A stretch of DNA of 64,000 nucleotides from Myxococcales bacterium UBA1660 (GTDB lineage Bacteria; Myxococcota_A; Polyangia; Polyangiales; Houyiibacteriaceae). A model generated the notes under the pieces. The model worked only from the letters and a program-made list of their open reading frames with translations, was not told the origin of the DNA and did no database searches. A program made the position numbers and the translations under genes. The stretch lies in contig DCLA01000036.1 in NCBI GenBank assembly GCA_002320815.1, positions 50,577 to 114,576 of the forward strand. The letters are read 5' to 3'. Position 1 is the first letter of the stretch. Every line of letters begins with the position of its first letter. Shown here piece by piece: positions 25,817-33,305 of this stretch.

Positions 25817-25834
25817 GTGCTTCGAGGGGTCCGA

Positions 25835-26710
25835 TCAGGGGGTCGCGTAGTCGCAGTGGCCCTCGCCCTGGAAGTGACCGGTGGTCCGCGCGGCGGCGCG
25901 CACGAAGGATCCCAGGGTGTTGCTCTCGAGCTCCAGCGGGCCGGGGTCGTAGACGACCCGCTCGCCGTCGGCGGTCAGGGGCTCGCCGTCGGCGTCCCGG
26001 AGGTCGGCGAGGGACTGGGTGTCCAGGTCGGCCAGAGTGATCGCTTCGTCGCCGGCCACGGCGGCCCAGGGCGCGAAGCGAAGGTCGGGCTCCTCGCTCG
26101 CGTAGTCGTCGAAGAAGAGGTGGTCCAGGTGCACGGTGAGCTCGGCTTCGGTCACCGCGCCGCCGGGCACCACCAGTCCGTCGGTGTCGTCGACGCCGTT
26201 CACGCAGCGCGCGTTGGCCACTTCGGTGGGCAGCAGGAGCTCGAAGGGGATGGTCGCGGTGCCGTCGCTCGCGGATCCGGCGACCAGGAGGGAGGCGCCG
26301 GCGGCGCGCATCCGGTCCACGTCGCTCGCGTCGACGCCGTCGAGGAGGCGCGCGTCGGCGGGCGGCACGCCGTAGTCGTAGCGGACCTCGCGCCAGCGCC
26401 GCGCGGGCACCGCGTCGAAGGTCCAGGCGGTGGGCTCCCCGAGGTGCAGGTCGGCGACCACCGGGTCCACGGCGAGGTCGGCCACGTCGTCGCCATCGCG
26501 GAGCTCGAGGTTCACCACGGAGACCAGTACCCGGTCGAAGGTCAGGGTGTACCCGTCGGCGAAGGCGATGACGTCGTCGCCAGTCCCGACGGGGTAGCCC
26601 TCCCGGGAGGCCTCCTCGCCGCTGAGGCGCACCTCCAGGACGCCGGTCTCGTCGTCGGTGCCGCAGCCGAGGGCCAGCGCGGCCAGGATCCACAGGGTCT
26701 TCGTCTTCAT
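25835..26710 (-). CDS. Lipoprotein B of the second TonB-receptor locus
   Basis: 291 residues from the ATG at 26710 (MKTKTLWILAALALGCGTDD), lipobox ALGC. The longer open frame upstream has no signal peptide. Residues about 45-60 read GYTLTFDRVLVSVVNLEL, and the upstream lipoprotein has a matching segment GWTVSLDEAWVAIAAY, so the two appear to be distant relatives. Further beta-type sequence: WREVRYDYGVPPADA, IPFELLLPTEVANARCV, ELTVHLDHLFFDDYASEEPD. The pattern loosely recalls DUF4382-like lipoproteins, but I do not claim membership. Its ATG overlaps the TGA of the upstream lipoprotein (ATGA), so they are translationally coupled and part of the TonB-receptor operon. Confidence 0.82.
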   Translation of the reverse strand: MKTKTLWILAALALGCGTDDETGVLEVRLSGEEASREGYPVGTGDDVIAFADGYTLTFDRVLVSVVNLELRDGDDVADLAVDPVVADLHLGEPTAWTFDAVPARRWREVRYDYGVPPADARLLDGVDASDVDRMRAAGASLLVAGSASDGTATIPFELLLPTEVANARCVNGVDDTDGLVVPGGAVTEAELTVHLDHLFFDDYASEEPDLRFAPWAAVAGDEAITLADLDTQSLADLRDADGEPLTADGERVVYDPGPLELESNTLGSFVRAAARTTGHFQGEGHCDYATP

Positions 26711-27459
26711 TCGTTGGCTTCCAGGTAGGCGCTCCAGGCGCGCGAGGTTCCCAGGCCGAGCCGCAGCGCCCCATGCGCTTGGCCGTCGGCCGTAATCGGT
26801 CGAGGGGTCGAGGGGTCGGCGGACTCGGGGAGGAGCTCGAAGGCCACCTCGTCCAGCCAGACGCGGGGATCGGAGCCCAGGGTCAGGACCGCGCCCGGGG
26901 CGATGGTCCCGGCGATCCCGATGTTCTCCACGCGCCGCGGCGAGGTGGGGAAGGTGACGCCGCCCGCGAAGGAGACGGTCTCGTCGTCGCGGGTGGCGGT
27001 CCCCGCGACCCAGGCCTGTTCCCCTCGGGTCTCTCCAGCGGAGCTGGGAGCGTCGGCGAAGGTGACCGCTACCTCGTCGATGGCGCCGGTCTCGGCGTCG
27101 ACGAGTCCCAGCCGCTGATCGCCACCGAGCGCGTCGACGACTACGGGGGCCAGCCACTCGGCGCGGATGCGCCGGCCATTGTCGGGGTCGATGCCGCCGT
27201 GGGCGCGGGCCACACCGGGCCGCAGGAGGGCGCCCAGGACGTCCTCCTCCGCGTAGGCGCGGTAGGCGGCGATGGCCACCCAGGCCTCGTCGAGGCTCAC
27301 GGTCCAGCCGGCGACCGTGACGAAGTCGGTGGCCTCGGGGGTTCCGCGGGCCTGGACCGTGATGGGCACGAGCGCACCGGGGGTCGCGGCACAGGAGACC
27401 GGCGCCAGGGCGGCGAGGATCAGAAGGGCACTGGCGAGCGCGCCGGCGAGTCGGGTCAT
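26707..27459 (-). CDS. Lipoprotein A of the second TonB-receptor locus
   Basis: 250 residues from the ATG at 27459 (MTRLAGALASALLILAALAP, then VSCAATP as lipobox). Sequence after the anchor: DFVTVAGWTVSLDEAWVAIA, then DNGRRIRAEWLAPVVVDAL, then a segment rich in Ala/Val/Gly with strands (VAVTFADAP, VSFAGGVTFPTSP, VLTLGSDPRVWLDEVAFELL). The ATG overlaps the TonB-receptor stop (ATGA) and its own stop overlaps the next lipoprotein start, a tight three-gene chain. Probably an outer-membrane partner of the receptor, in ligand capture or receptor gating. This comes from context only. Confidence 0.82.
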   Translation of the reverse strand: MTRLAGALASALLILAALAPVSCAATPGALVPITVQARGTPEATDFVTVAGWTVSLDEAWVAIAAYRAYAEEDVLGALLRPGVARAHGGIDPDNGRRIRAEWLAPVVVDALGGDQRLGLVDAETGAIDEVAVTFADAPSSAGETRGEQAWVAGTATRDDETVSFAGGVTFPTSPRRVENIGIAGTIAPGAVLTLGSDPRVWLDEVAFELLPESADPSTPRPITADGQAHGALRLGLGTSRAWSAYLEANE

Positions 27460-30017
27460 GGGGTCTCCGGGGAGGGCTCGGGGTGTTCGGGGGACATGGG
27501 GACCGCCGAACCCCCGCCGCGGCCGCCGAGGGCGACCTCGAGGGTGGCGAAGAAGGCCCGGGGCGCGGCGGCGGCGACGTGGCGGGCGGCGCGGAGCGAG
27601 GGCTCGGCGCCGTCGTCGGCGAAGTCGGAGACGTAGTAGAGCTCGGTGGCGCGGTTGGGGGCGTCGAGGGCGTTGGTGAGCGCCAGGGTCAGGGAGAGCC
27701 AACGCCAGCCCAGCCGGGCCGAGAGGTCCAGCGAGGCCACCGGCGCGCTCTCCTCGCCCAGGGGGAGCGGCCGAGGACCGAGGAGCCCGGCGCCGATACC
27801 GAGCGCCCACCGGAAGCGCTGACCGCCCAGGATCAGCTCGTGATGCACCGCGACGTCGGCGCGGCCGGTGGCCCGGGGCACGAAGGGCAGCCGCTCGGTG
27901 ACGCCCAGCGCGAAGAGGCCGCCGCCCCGGAGCGCCTGGGTGAGCGTGCTGGCGATGGAGAGTGCGAGCCACGGGCCGTGGATCCGTCCGGACACGGTGC
28001 CCCCGAGGCGCTGGCTGCTGCCGATGGGCACGTTGCGGCCCGCTTCGGGGTCGAAGAGCAGGTCGTCGGCGACGTGGGTGTAGAACCCCACGACCTCGGC
28101 TTCGGTGTGCCACCGACCGAGGTGGGCGCGGTGGATGACTCCGAGGTCGGTGGCGAAGACCTCGGTGAAGGGGGCGGCCTCGCCCTCGGAGAGGGCCTGG
28201 GCGTCGGTGGAGCGGACCCCTCGGCCGGCGGCGAGGACGGCGTCGAAGCCGCGACCGAGGCGAACGCCCAGGGTGCCTCGGGGCTGGAGCGCGAGGCCGA
28301 AGGCGTCGGTGGCCTGGTCGCTCAGCCGCTCGCCGCTGCGGTCCTCGGTGGGCAGATCCCGGTCGACGAGCTGGAAGACGAAGGCGTCGGCCCGGAGCCC
28401 CAGGTCGACCCACACACGGCGATGAGGCTCCGCGTGGCCCGCCAGGTACACGCCGACGTCGGTGATCCCGTAGTCGGTGTCGAAGACGGTCGCGTAGGGC
28501 TGCCCGCCGTCGGTCCGGAGGCGCCACTGGCGGGTGCGGCCCCGGTCGTGGCGCGCGACGTAGCCCACCTCGAGGCGTTGGGGCAGTGATCGCCAGCGCA
28601 CCGTGCGGGCGTAGTGGCCCCGGGCGCCCACCAGGGTGGTCTCGGTGCGCTCGTCCAGCCCGTCGCCCCGCTCGTCCAAGAGGGCGCCGGTGAAGTTCTC
28701 GCGGATCCGTAGGGTGCGGAGGCTCGCGAAGAGCTGCTGGGAGAGCTCGGCGCCGTCCATGCGGTGGTCGACGCGGAGCGAGACCAGGTGTCGCGAACCG
28801 GTCCCACCCTGGGCGGCGTCGTGCCAGCAGAAGCGCTGGCTGTCGAAGTCGTCCGCGCAAGGCAGGGACCGCGTCGCGATGGCGTCGGCGCGGACGACGC
28901 CCACCGCGTCGAAGGTGAGCGCGCTGGTGCCGCCGAGGATGGAGATCGTCGTGCTCCCGAAGCGCTGGCGGTACTGGGCCAAGGCGCTGACCGAGGCGTG
29001 GGCGCGGTTGGGGCCGAAGCCGTCCCCTTGGCGGAGATCCACGGCGGCGAAGGTGCCCGGATCCATCGACGCCGGCGCGACCACCAGGGCCAGGCGCTTC
29101 TCCCCGAAGGAGCCGAGGCCGACCCGGGTGATCACCCCGCGCCGGTCCGAGCCCAGCTCGTAGCTCGCGCTTCCCGCGACGGCGAAGTCGCCCTGGCGCG
29201 GGTCGAAGGGTCCCTCGAGGACCCGGACGCGCCGGACGACCTCGGGGATCACGAAGCCCACGTCGGCGTAGCCGTGGCCGTGGGCGTTCGAGGGCTCGTT
29301 GAGGGGGATGCCCTCGACGTCGATGGCAAAGTCCTGGCCTTCACCGGCGTCGAAGCCGCGCAGGAAGAGCGTCGGCGCGTGGCCCTCGCCGGAGTGGTTC
29401 AGGAGGACGACGCCCGGGGCCAGGGTCAGCAGATCGGCGCCGCGGCTCCGGGGGACGAGCTCGAAGGCTTGGGGGTCGACCACGATCTCCGACGCGGCCC
29501 GGCGGGTGGGCCGATCGGGGGCCTCCACCTCGGCGCGGGCGCCGAACGCGGGCTCCGGGGCCTCGACGGGAGGATCCGGATGGCGCGGTGGCGCGGCGGG
29601 CTCGGTGGGGGTCGGCGGTTCAGGCGGTTCGGGCGGTTCGGGCGGTTCGGGCGCGTCGGTCGGCTCGAAGCGAAGCTCGAGGCGCACGAGCGCGGCCACG
29701 GGTTGGCCATCCTGGTGCGCCGGCTCCAGCCAGAGGCGGCGCGCGTGCCGGAGCGCGGCGGTGATGAAGGGGTCGGCGGCGGGGCCCTCGCGGTCGACCT
29801 CGACGGCGGTGGCGCCGGTGACCCAGCCCTCGGCGTCCACCGCGAGCTCGATCACCACGCGCGCGGCGGCGCCGTCCGCGGCGTCCGGATAGGGCGGGCG
29901 CGCGGTTTCCCCGTCCGCGAGGCGCGGCGGGGCGACCTGGGCCACCGCGTTCGCGGCGCCGAGAGCGACCGCGAACACCAGCGACCCGATCGATCGGAGG
30001 GATCGTCGGTTCGGCAT
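27456..30017 (-). CDS. TonB-dependent receptor with an N-terminal TonB-C-like domain
   Basis: 853 residues from the ATG at 30017 (MPNRRSLRSIGSLVFAVALG, signal peptide to about 27). The frame is open upstream to 30305 but without signal features. Residues about 30-115 match the TonB C-terminal fold (ARVVIELAVDAEGWVTGATA, RRLWLEPAHQDGQPVAALVR). A Pro/Glu spacer follows (PEPPEPPEPPEPPTPTEP), then the plug (about 190-320: ADLLTLAPGVVLLNHSGEGH, LFLRGFDAGEGQDFAIDVEG) and a barrel to the C-terminus. The plug motif GHAPTLFLRGFDAGEGQDFA resembles receptors of metal and small-molecule type. Upstream genes encode a His-rich protein and a CusF-like copper protein, so a metal ligand is plausible. A receptor carrying its own TonB-C domain is unusual. 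Confidence 0.9.
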   Translation of the reverse strand: MPNRRSLRSIGSLVFAVALGAANAVAQVAPPRLADGETARPPYPDAADGAAARVVIELAVDAEGWVTGATAVEVDREGPAADPFITAALRHARRLWLEPAHQDGQPVAALVRLELRFEPTDAPEPPEPPEPPEPPTPTEPAAPPRHPDPPVEAPEPAFGARAEVEAPDRPTRRAASEIVVDPQAFELVPRSRGADLLTLAPGVVLLNHSGEGHAPTLFLRGFDAGEGQDFAIDVEGIPLNEPSNAHGHGYADVGFVIPEVVRRVRVLEGPFDPRQGDFAVAGSASYELGSDRRGVITRVGLGSFGEKRLALVVAPASMDPGTFAAVDLRQGDGFGPNRAHASVSALAQYRQRFGSTTISILGGTSALTFDAVGVVRADAIATRSLPCADDFDSQRFCWHDAAQGGTGSRHLVSLRVDHRMDGAELSQQLFASLRTLRIRENFTGALLDERGDGLDERTETTLVGARGHYARTVRWRSLPQRLEVGYVARHDRGRTRQWRLRTDGGQPYATVFDTDYGITDVGVYLAGHAEPHRRVWVDLGLRADAFVFQLVDRDLPTEDRSGERLSDQATDAFGLALQPRGTLGVRLGRGFDAVLAAGRGVRSTDAQALSEGEAAPFTEVFATDLGVIHRAHLGRWHTEAEVVGFYTHVADDLLFDPEAGRNVPIGSSQRLGGTVSGRIHGPWLALSIASTLTQALRGGGLFALGVTERLPFVPRATGRADVAVHHELILGGQRFRWALGIGAGLLGPRPLPLGEESAPVASLDLSARLGWRWLSLTLALTNALDAPNRATELYYVSDFADDGAEPSLRAARHVAAAAPRAFFATLEVALGGRGGGSAVPMSPEHPEPSPETP

Positions 30018-30084
30018 GCGTCGAGAGCGCGCGACCCACGGCCGCGCGGGCGCCGCACCGAGGGGGTGCGACGCGAGGGGGATC

Positions 30085-30498
30085 TCAGACGGATGCGGAA
30101 GGCGGACCCCGGGCTCGATGCGCGGGCTGGACCGGCGCCGGCGGCTCGGCGCTGCGCTGGGCGACGAAGGCGAAGGGCGCGAGCCGGGCCTCGGCGGGCA
30201 GGGGGATCCCGGGGGGCGCCACCGCCAGCGCGAGCTCGTGGTGGGCCAGGCTCCCGGCGCCGTGGTCGGCGGGGTCGCTCTCGCGCTCCGTGGTCTCGCC
30301 GGCATCCGCGGCGCGGGCGTCGGCGTCGGCGTGCTCGTGACAGTCGGACCCGTGGCAGTGGCCGACGGCGCCGTGGTCGTGGGGCTCGAGCTCGTCGTGC
30401 AGGATCAGGTGCAGCGACGGCAGCAGCGAGAGCCCGACGAGCGTCACCACCACCGCAGCGGTGGCGCGGGGACTCAGCTCGTGTTCCGCGGCCTGCAC
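30085..30498 (-). CDS. His-rich small membrane/periplasmic protein, putative metal binder
   Basis: 137 residues. One N-terminal hydrophobic segment (about 12-32, ATAAVVVTLVGLSLLPSLHL) continues into a His/Asp/Cys cluster: ILHDELEPHDHGAVGHCHGS, then DCHEHADADA, with ten His within about 35 residues. The C-terminal half is Pro/Ala-rich and low in structure. The size, single helix and His cluster resemble small proteins found beside metal importers (for example DUF2946-type), but the family was not established. It lies 67 bp upstream of the TonB receptor on the same strand. Inferred role: binding of Cu, Zn or Ni in the periplasm. Confidence 0.7.
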   Translation of the reverse strand: MQAAEHELSPRATAAVVVTLVGLSLLPSLHLILHDELEPHDHGAVGHCHGSDCHEHADADARAADAGETTERESDPADHGAGSLAHHELALAVAPPGIPLPAEARLAPFAFVAQRSAEPPAPVQPAHRARGPPSASV

Positions 30499-30556
30499 CG
30501 ATCGGGAGGGTAGCGCACTTTCCGGCGATGGTCGGACCGTGACCTCGCCGCCGGCC

Positions 30557-30919
30557 TCAGTGGTCGGCGGCGAGCTCGAGCTCGGTCTCGGCGGGGAGCT
30601 CGTCGATCGCGGTGATCAGCAGGGTGTGCTCGCCGCTCCAGTGGACCTCGAAGGTGAGCTCCACCGGGTCGCCCTCTTCGATGCCCTCGAGGTCCAGACC
30701 CTCGGGGTAGAAGAAGCGCATGGCCATCGAGCCCATGCCGCTCACCTGCCCCTCGCGGTCGCGGAAGGTGGGGATGGCTTCGTGGCGGATGGCCAATGCG
30801 GTCCGGCCGACGCCCTCCACCCGGCCGCGGGTGGTGTAGACGCCGTCGGGTCCGGCCGGCGCGTCGTCCTCGCAGGCGAGGAGGGAGCCCAGGGCGAGCA
30901 CCAGGGCGAGCGCGCGCAT
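30557..30919 (-). CDS. CusF-like copper-binding lipoprotein
   Basis: 120 residues from the ATG at 30919, with lipobox LLACEDD. The mature part matches the CusF-type OB-fold pattern: VYTTRGRVEGVGRTALAIRH, EAIPTFRDREGQVSGMGSMA, MRFFYPEGLDLEGIEEGDPV, ELTFEVHWSGEHTLLITAID. In this family His and Met residues (here IRHEAIP and GMGSMAMRF) bind Cu(I). It is probably a membrane-anchored copper chaperone. The start overlaps the upstream DUF2314/ankyrin stop by one base (TGATG), so translation is coupled, although the functional link is unclear. 58 bp downstream is the His-rich protein. Confidence 0.8.
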   Translation of the reverse strand: MRALALVLALGSLLACEDDAPAGPDGVYTTRGRVEGVGRTALAIRHEAIPTFRDREGQVSGMGSMAMRFFYPEGLDLEGIEEGDPVELTFEVHWSGEHTLLITAIDELPAETELELAADH

Positions 30920-31728
30920 CAATGGGCCATCGCGCGCTGGAGCGCGGCGACCACCGGTACCCAGTCGAGGTCTTCGGCGAGGTGCAGGGCGGTCCGGCCG
31001 TCGGGGGTCTCGAGGCGCGGGTCGGCGCCGGCGGCGAGGAGGACCTCCACGGTGGGCAGGCTGCCGGCCAGGGCCTGGTCGTGGAGCATGGTGAAGCCGC
31101 GCGGGTCGGTGCTGGTCAGGAACGAGGGGTCGGCGGCGACGGCCTTGGCCAGCTCGGGCGCCATGTTCGCGCTCATGGGGTGCTGGCCCTCCGGGTTCTC
31201 GGGGTCCTCGAACCAGCCCGCGGGGACCAACTCGATGGACTCGGGGTCGCCGAAGTCGAGGCCCCAGGCGCCGTCGTGCTGGGCGCGCTCTTCGGGGCTC
31301 ATCGACTGGCGCATCAGGTTCACCGTGAAGGCGCCGTAGGCCTTGCCCTCGATGGCGTAGAGCCAGTCCTCCACGCGCGCGAAGGGCTGCTGGACCACGT
31401 CGCCGGCTTTCACCGAGCGGAGACCGCGGGGCTGGTTGAGCAAGACGCCGACCACGCTCCGGCCGTCGAAGCCGACCTCGCGGACCCACATGTGCTCGAC
31501 GTCGGGGGACTCGAGGTCGCCGTCGTCGCTGAGGGCCATCTTCACCGCGGCCACGCTGCACGCGGGGACGATGCGGCGACTCTCCCAGGCCATCTCGCGC
31601 CAGAAGTACTTGAAGGTCTCGCGGGCCTCTTCGGTCGCGCCGAACATCAGGTCGTCGTTCGCCGCGTCGTAGATGTCCTCGCGCTTGGTGTTCCGCCGGG
31701 AGTCGCCGTCGTTCATCCGGCGGAGCAT
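30919..31728 (-). CDS. DUF2314 domain plus ankyrin repeats
   Basis: 269 residues, no signal peptide. Residues about 35-160 look like DUF2314 (FKYFWREMAWESR, KMALSDDGDLESPDVEHMWV, VVGVLLNQPRGLRSVKAGDV, FARVEDWLYAIEGKAYGAFT). The C-terminal 80 residues contain ankyrin-type repeats (GFTMLHDQALAGSLPTVEVL, LAAGADPRLETPDGRTALHL). DUF2314 occurs in proteins near toxin/immunity and stress genes and has no known activity. Either ATG 31728 or ATG 31716 could be the start. It lies between the sigma-fusion gene (12 bp upstream) and the CusF-like gene (overlap). Confidence 0.82.
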   Translation of the reverse strand: MLRRMNDGDSRRNTKREDIYDAANDDLMFGATEEARETFKYFWREMAWESRRIVPACSVAAVKMALSDDGDLESPDVEHMWVREVGFDGRSVVGVLLNQPRGLRSVKAGDVVQQPFARVEDWLYAIEGKAYGAFTVNLMRQSMSPEERAQHDGAWGLDFGDPESIELVPAGWFEDPENPEGQHPMSANMAPELAKAVAADPSFLTSTDPRGFTMLHDQALAGSLPTVEVLLAAGADPRLETPDGRTALHLAEDLDWVPVVAALQRAMAH

Positions 31729-31740
31729 AGCCGGCCGCGA

Positions 31741-33192
31741 TCAGCGGCTGACGAGGAAGCGCACACCGTCCGGGAGCGCGTCGCGGAGTCGCTCGGCGAG
31801 GCACTCGCGCGGAAGCCCCCGGCCCGTCGGGAGGGCCAGGATGGTCGCCGCGTCGCGCCGGAGCCCGGGGTCCGGGCTGGGGCTCCCGAGGACGGCTTCG
31901 GCGGCGCCCCGGGCGTCGGTCCGGTCTTCGTCGACCGCGAGGGCCAGGAGGCGCAGCCGCTGGCCGACGGTCTGCTTGGCCACGTGGTCGTCGATGGCCC
32001 GCTCGGCGGCGATGGGGTCACCGGCGACCAGGGCCTCGAAGGCGACGACGGGCGCCTCCACGTCGGTGGGGAGGGCGGCCATGGAGATCACGCGGGAGCC
32101 CTCGTTGCTGCGCTGGCGGGTCCCTTCTTCCAGGCTGGCGCCGACCTCGGCGAGGCGCCCGAGCAGCGACGAGATGTCCGTGGAGTCCTCGCCCTCGGCG
32201 GCCTGGGCCAGGACCCGGCCGGCTTCGAAGCGGCCGGTGGCGATGCACGAGGCCGCCGCGGCCGCCGGCCGGATGCTCTGGGCGCCGCGCAAGATGTCCA
32301 GAGCGCGCAGGTCCAGGGTGAGCATGGCGACGGTGTCCACGCAGCGACCACAGGTCGCCAGGTGCCCTTCGGCCCGGGTGCGCTCGGCGCCCCGCCAGCT
32401 CCCGTCCACGAAGGCGGCCACGCCCAGGGCGTCTTGCAGCGGGCCCGGGGTCCGGGGCATCCGGGCCACGAGGGTCTCGTCCCGGATGGAGCGCCACGTC
32501 GCCGCCGCGATCTCTCGCTGGGCGCGGAAGTCCTCGTCGTCCTCGGTGCGCAGGGCGGTGGCCACCCGCTCCTCGACGGTCGCGCAGTCCAAGAGCCCCC
32601 GCCACGCCGGCACCGAGTCACCCCGCTGGGCCGTCGCCAGGCGTTCGGCGAGGATCCCCAGGTCGTCCTGGAGCGCGACCACGGGTTGCCCGAGGGTGGC
32701 CGCGATCTCGTTCATGGAGAGCCCCCGGAGACGCAGCCGCACGATGGCCGTGGCTCGGGGGACGAGCTTGGCGATGGCTTCCCGGACCCGGATGGCCTCC
32801 TCGCTGGTGGCGCGCCGGTCGAGCTGCATCAGCGCCGGCGTGGGCGGATGGGCCACCAGGGGCTGGAGCGGGGTGTCCTCCATGGCGTGCTCTTCGGCTT
32901 CGTGGCGGACCACGGTGGCCAGGTAGGCCCGGAGGCGTCCGCCCTTCCAGAGGCGCAGGGGGCCGCCGTCGTTCCGCTGGAGGGCGCGGAAGCACTGGTC
33001 GACGATGCTGGGCACCTCGCGGAGGTCGATGGACCCGAAGCGTCGCTCGTCGAGGACCCGGATGACGATGGTCTCCACCTCGGCCTCGAAACGCTCCCGG
33101 AGGGAGGCCCACGCGTCGTCGTCCCCCTCGATGCAACCGCGGACGACCTCGGTATCGTCGGCGCGCGCGTAGGGACGGGGGAGCGGGGCCAT
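31741..33192 (-). CDS. ECF-type sigma factor fused to a zinc-finger anti-sigma-like domain
   Basis: 483 residues. Residues 12-105 resemble a weak sigma-70 region 2 (WKGGRLRAYLATVVRHEAEE). Residues 132-186 are a clear region-4-like helix-turn-helix (IVRLRLRGLSMNEIAATLGQ). At 260-288 a ZAS-type motif follows: FVDGSWRGAERTRAEGHLAT with His277, Cys281 and Cys284 in H-x3-C-x2-C spacing. The remaining 200 residues are mostly helical without motif. Normally the ZAS anti-sigma factor is a separate protein that holds its sigma factor inactive. Here both appear in one chain. No membrane helix. The promoter region is shared with the divergent PAS-kinase gene. Confidence 0.75.
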   Translation of the reverse strand: MAPLPRPYARADDTEVVRGCIEGDDDAWASLRERFEAEVETIVIRVLDERRFGSIDLREVPSIVDQCFRALQRNDGGPLRLWKGGRLRAYLATVVRHEAEEHAMEDTPLQPLVAHPPTPALMQLDRRATSEEAIRVREAIAKLVPRATAIVRLRLRGLSMNEIAATLGQPVVALQDDLGILAERLATAQRGDSVPAWRGLLDCATVEERVATALRTEDDEDFRAQREIAAATWRSIRDETLVARMPRTPGPLQDALGVAAFVDGSWRGAERTRAEGHLATCGRCVDTVAMLTLDLRALDILRGAQSIRPAAAAASCIATGRFEAGRVLAQAAEGEDSTDISSLLGRLAEVGASLEEGTRQRSNEGSRVISMAALPTDVEAPVVAFEALVAGDPIAAERAIDDHVAKQTVGQRLRLLALAVDEDRTDARGAAEAVLGSPSPDPGLRRDAATILALPTGRGLPRECLAERLRDALPDGVRFLVSR

Positions 33193-33305
33193 CGGCTCAT
33201 CGTCTGCCGGGGCCCGGCGAAAATCAAACCTCTCCGGGTGGGAACGTTACCGAAACGCCAAGGAACTTGTCGCCGTGCGCAGTGACCACATAATTCCCGG
33301 TCTCG

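Noticed and set aside
33193..33305. ECF-type promoter (GGAAC boxes) between the sigma fusion and the PAS kinase
   Set aside because: GGAAC occurs twice, but no matching -10 element at proper spacing could be identified for either gene. It stays possible but unsupported.
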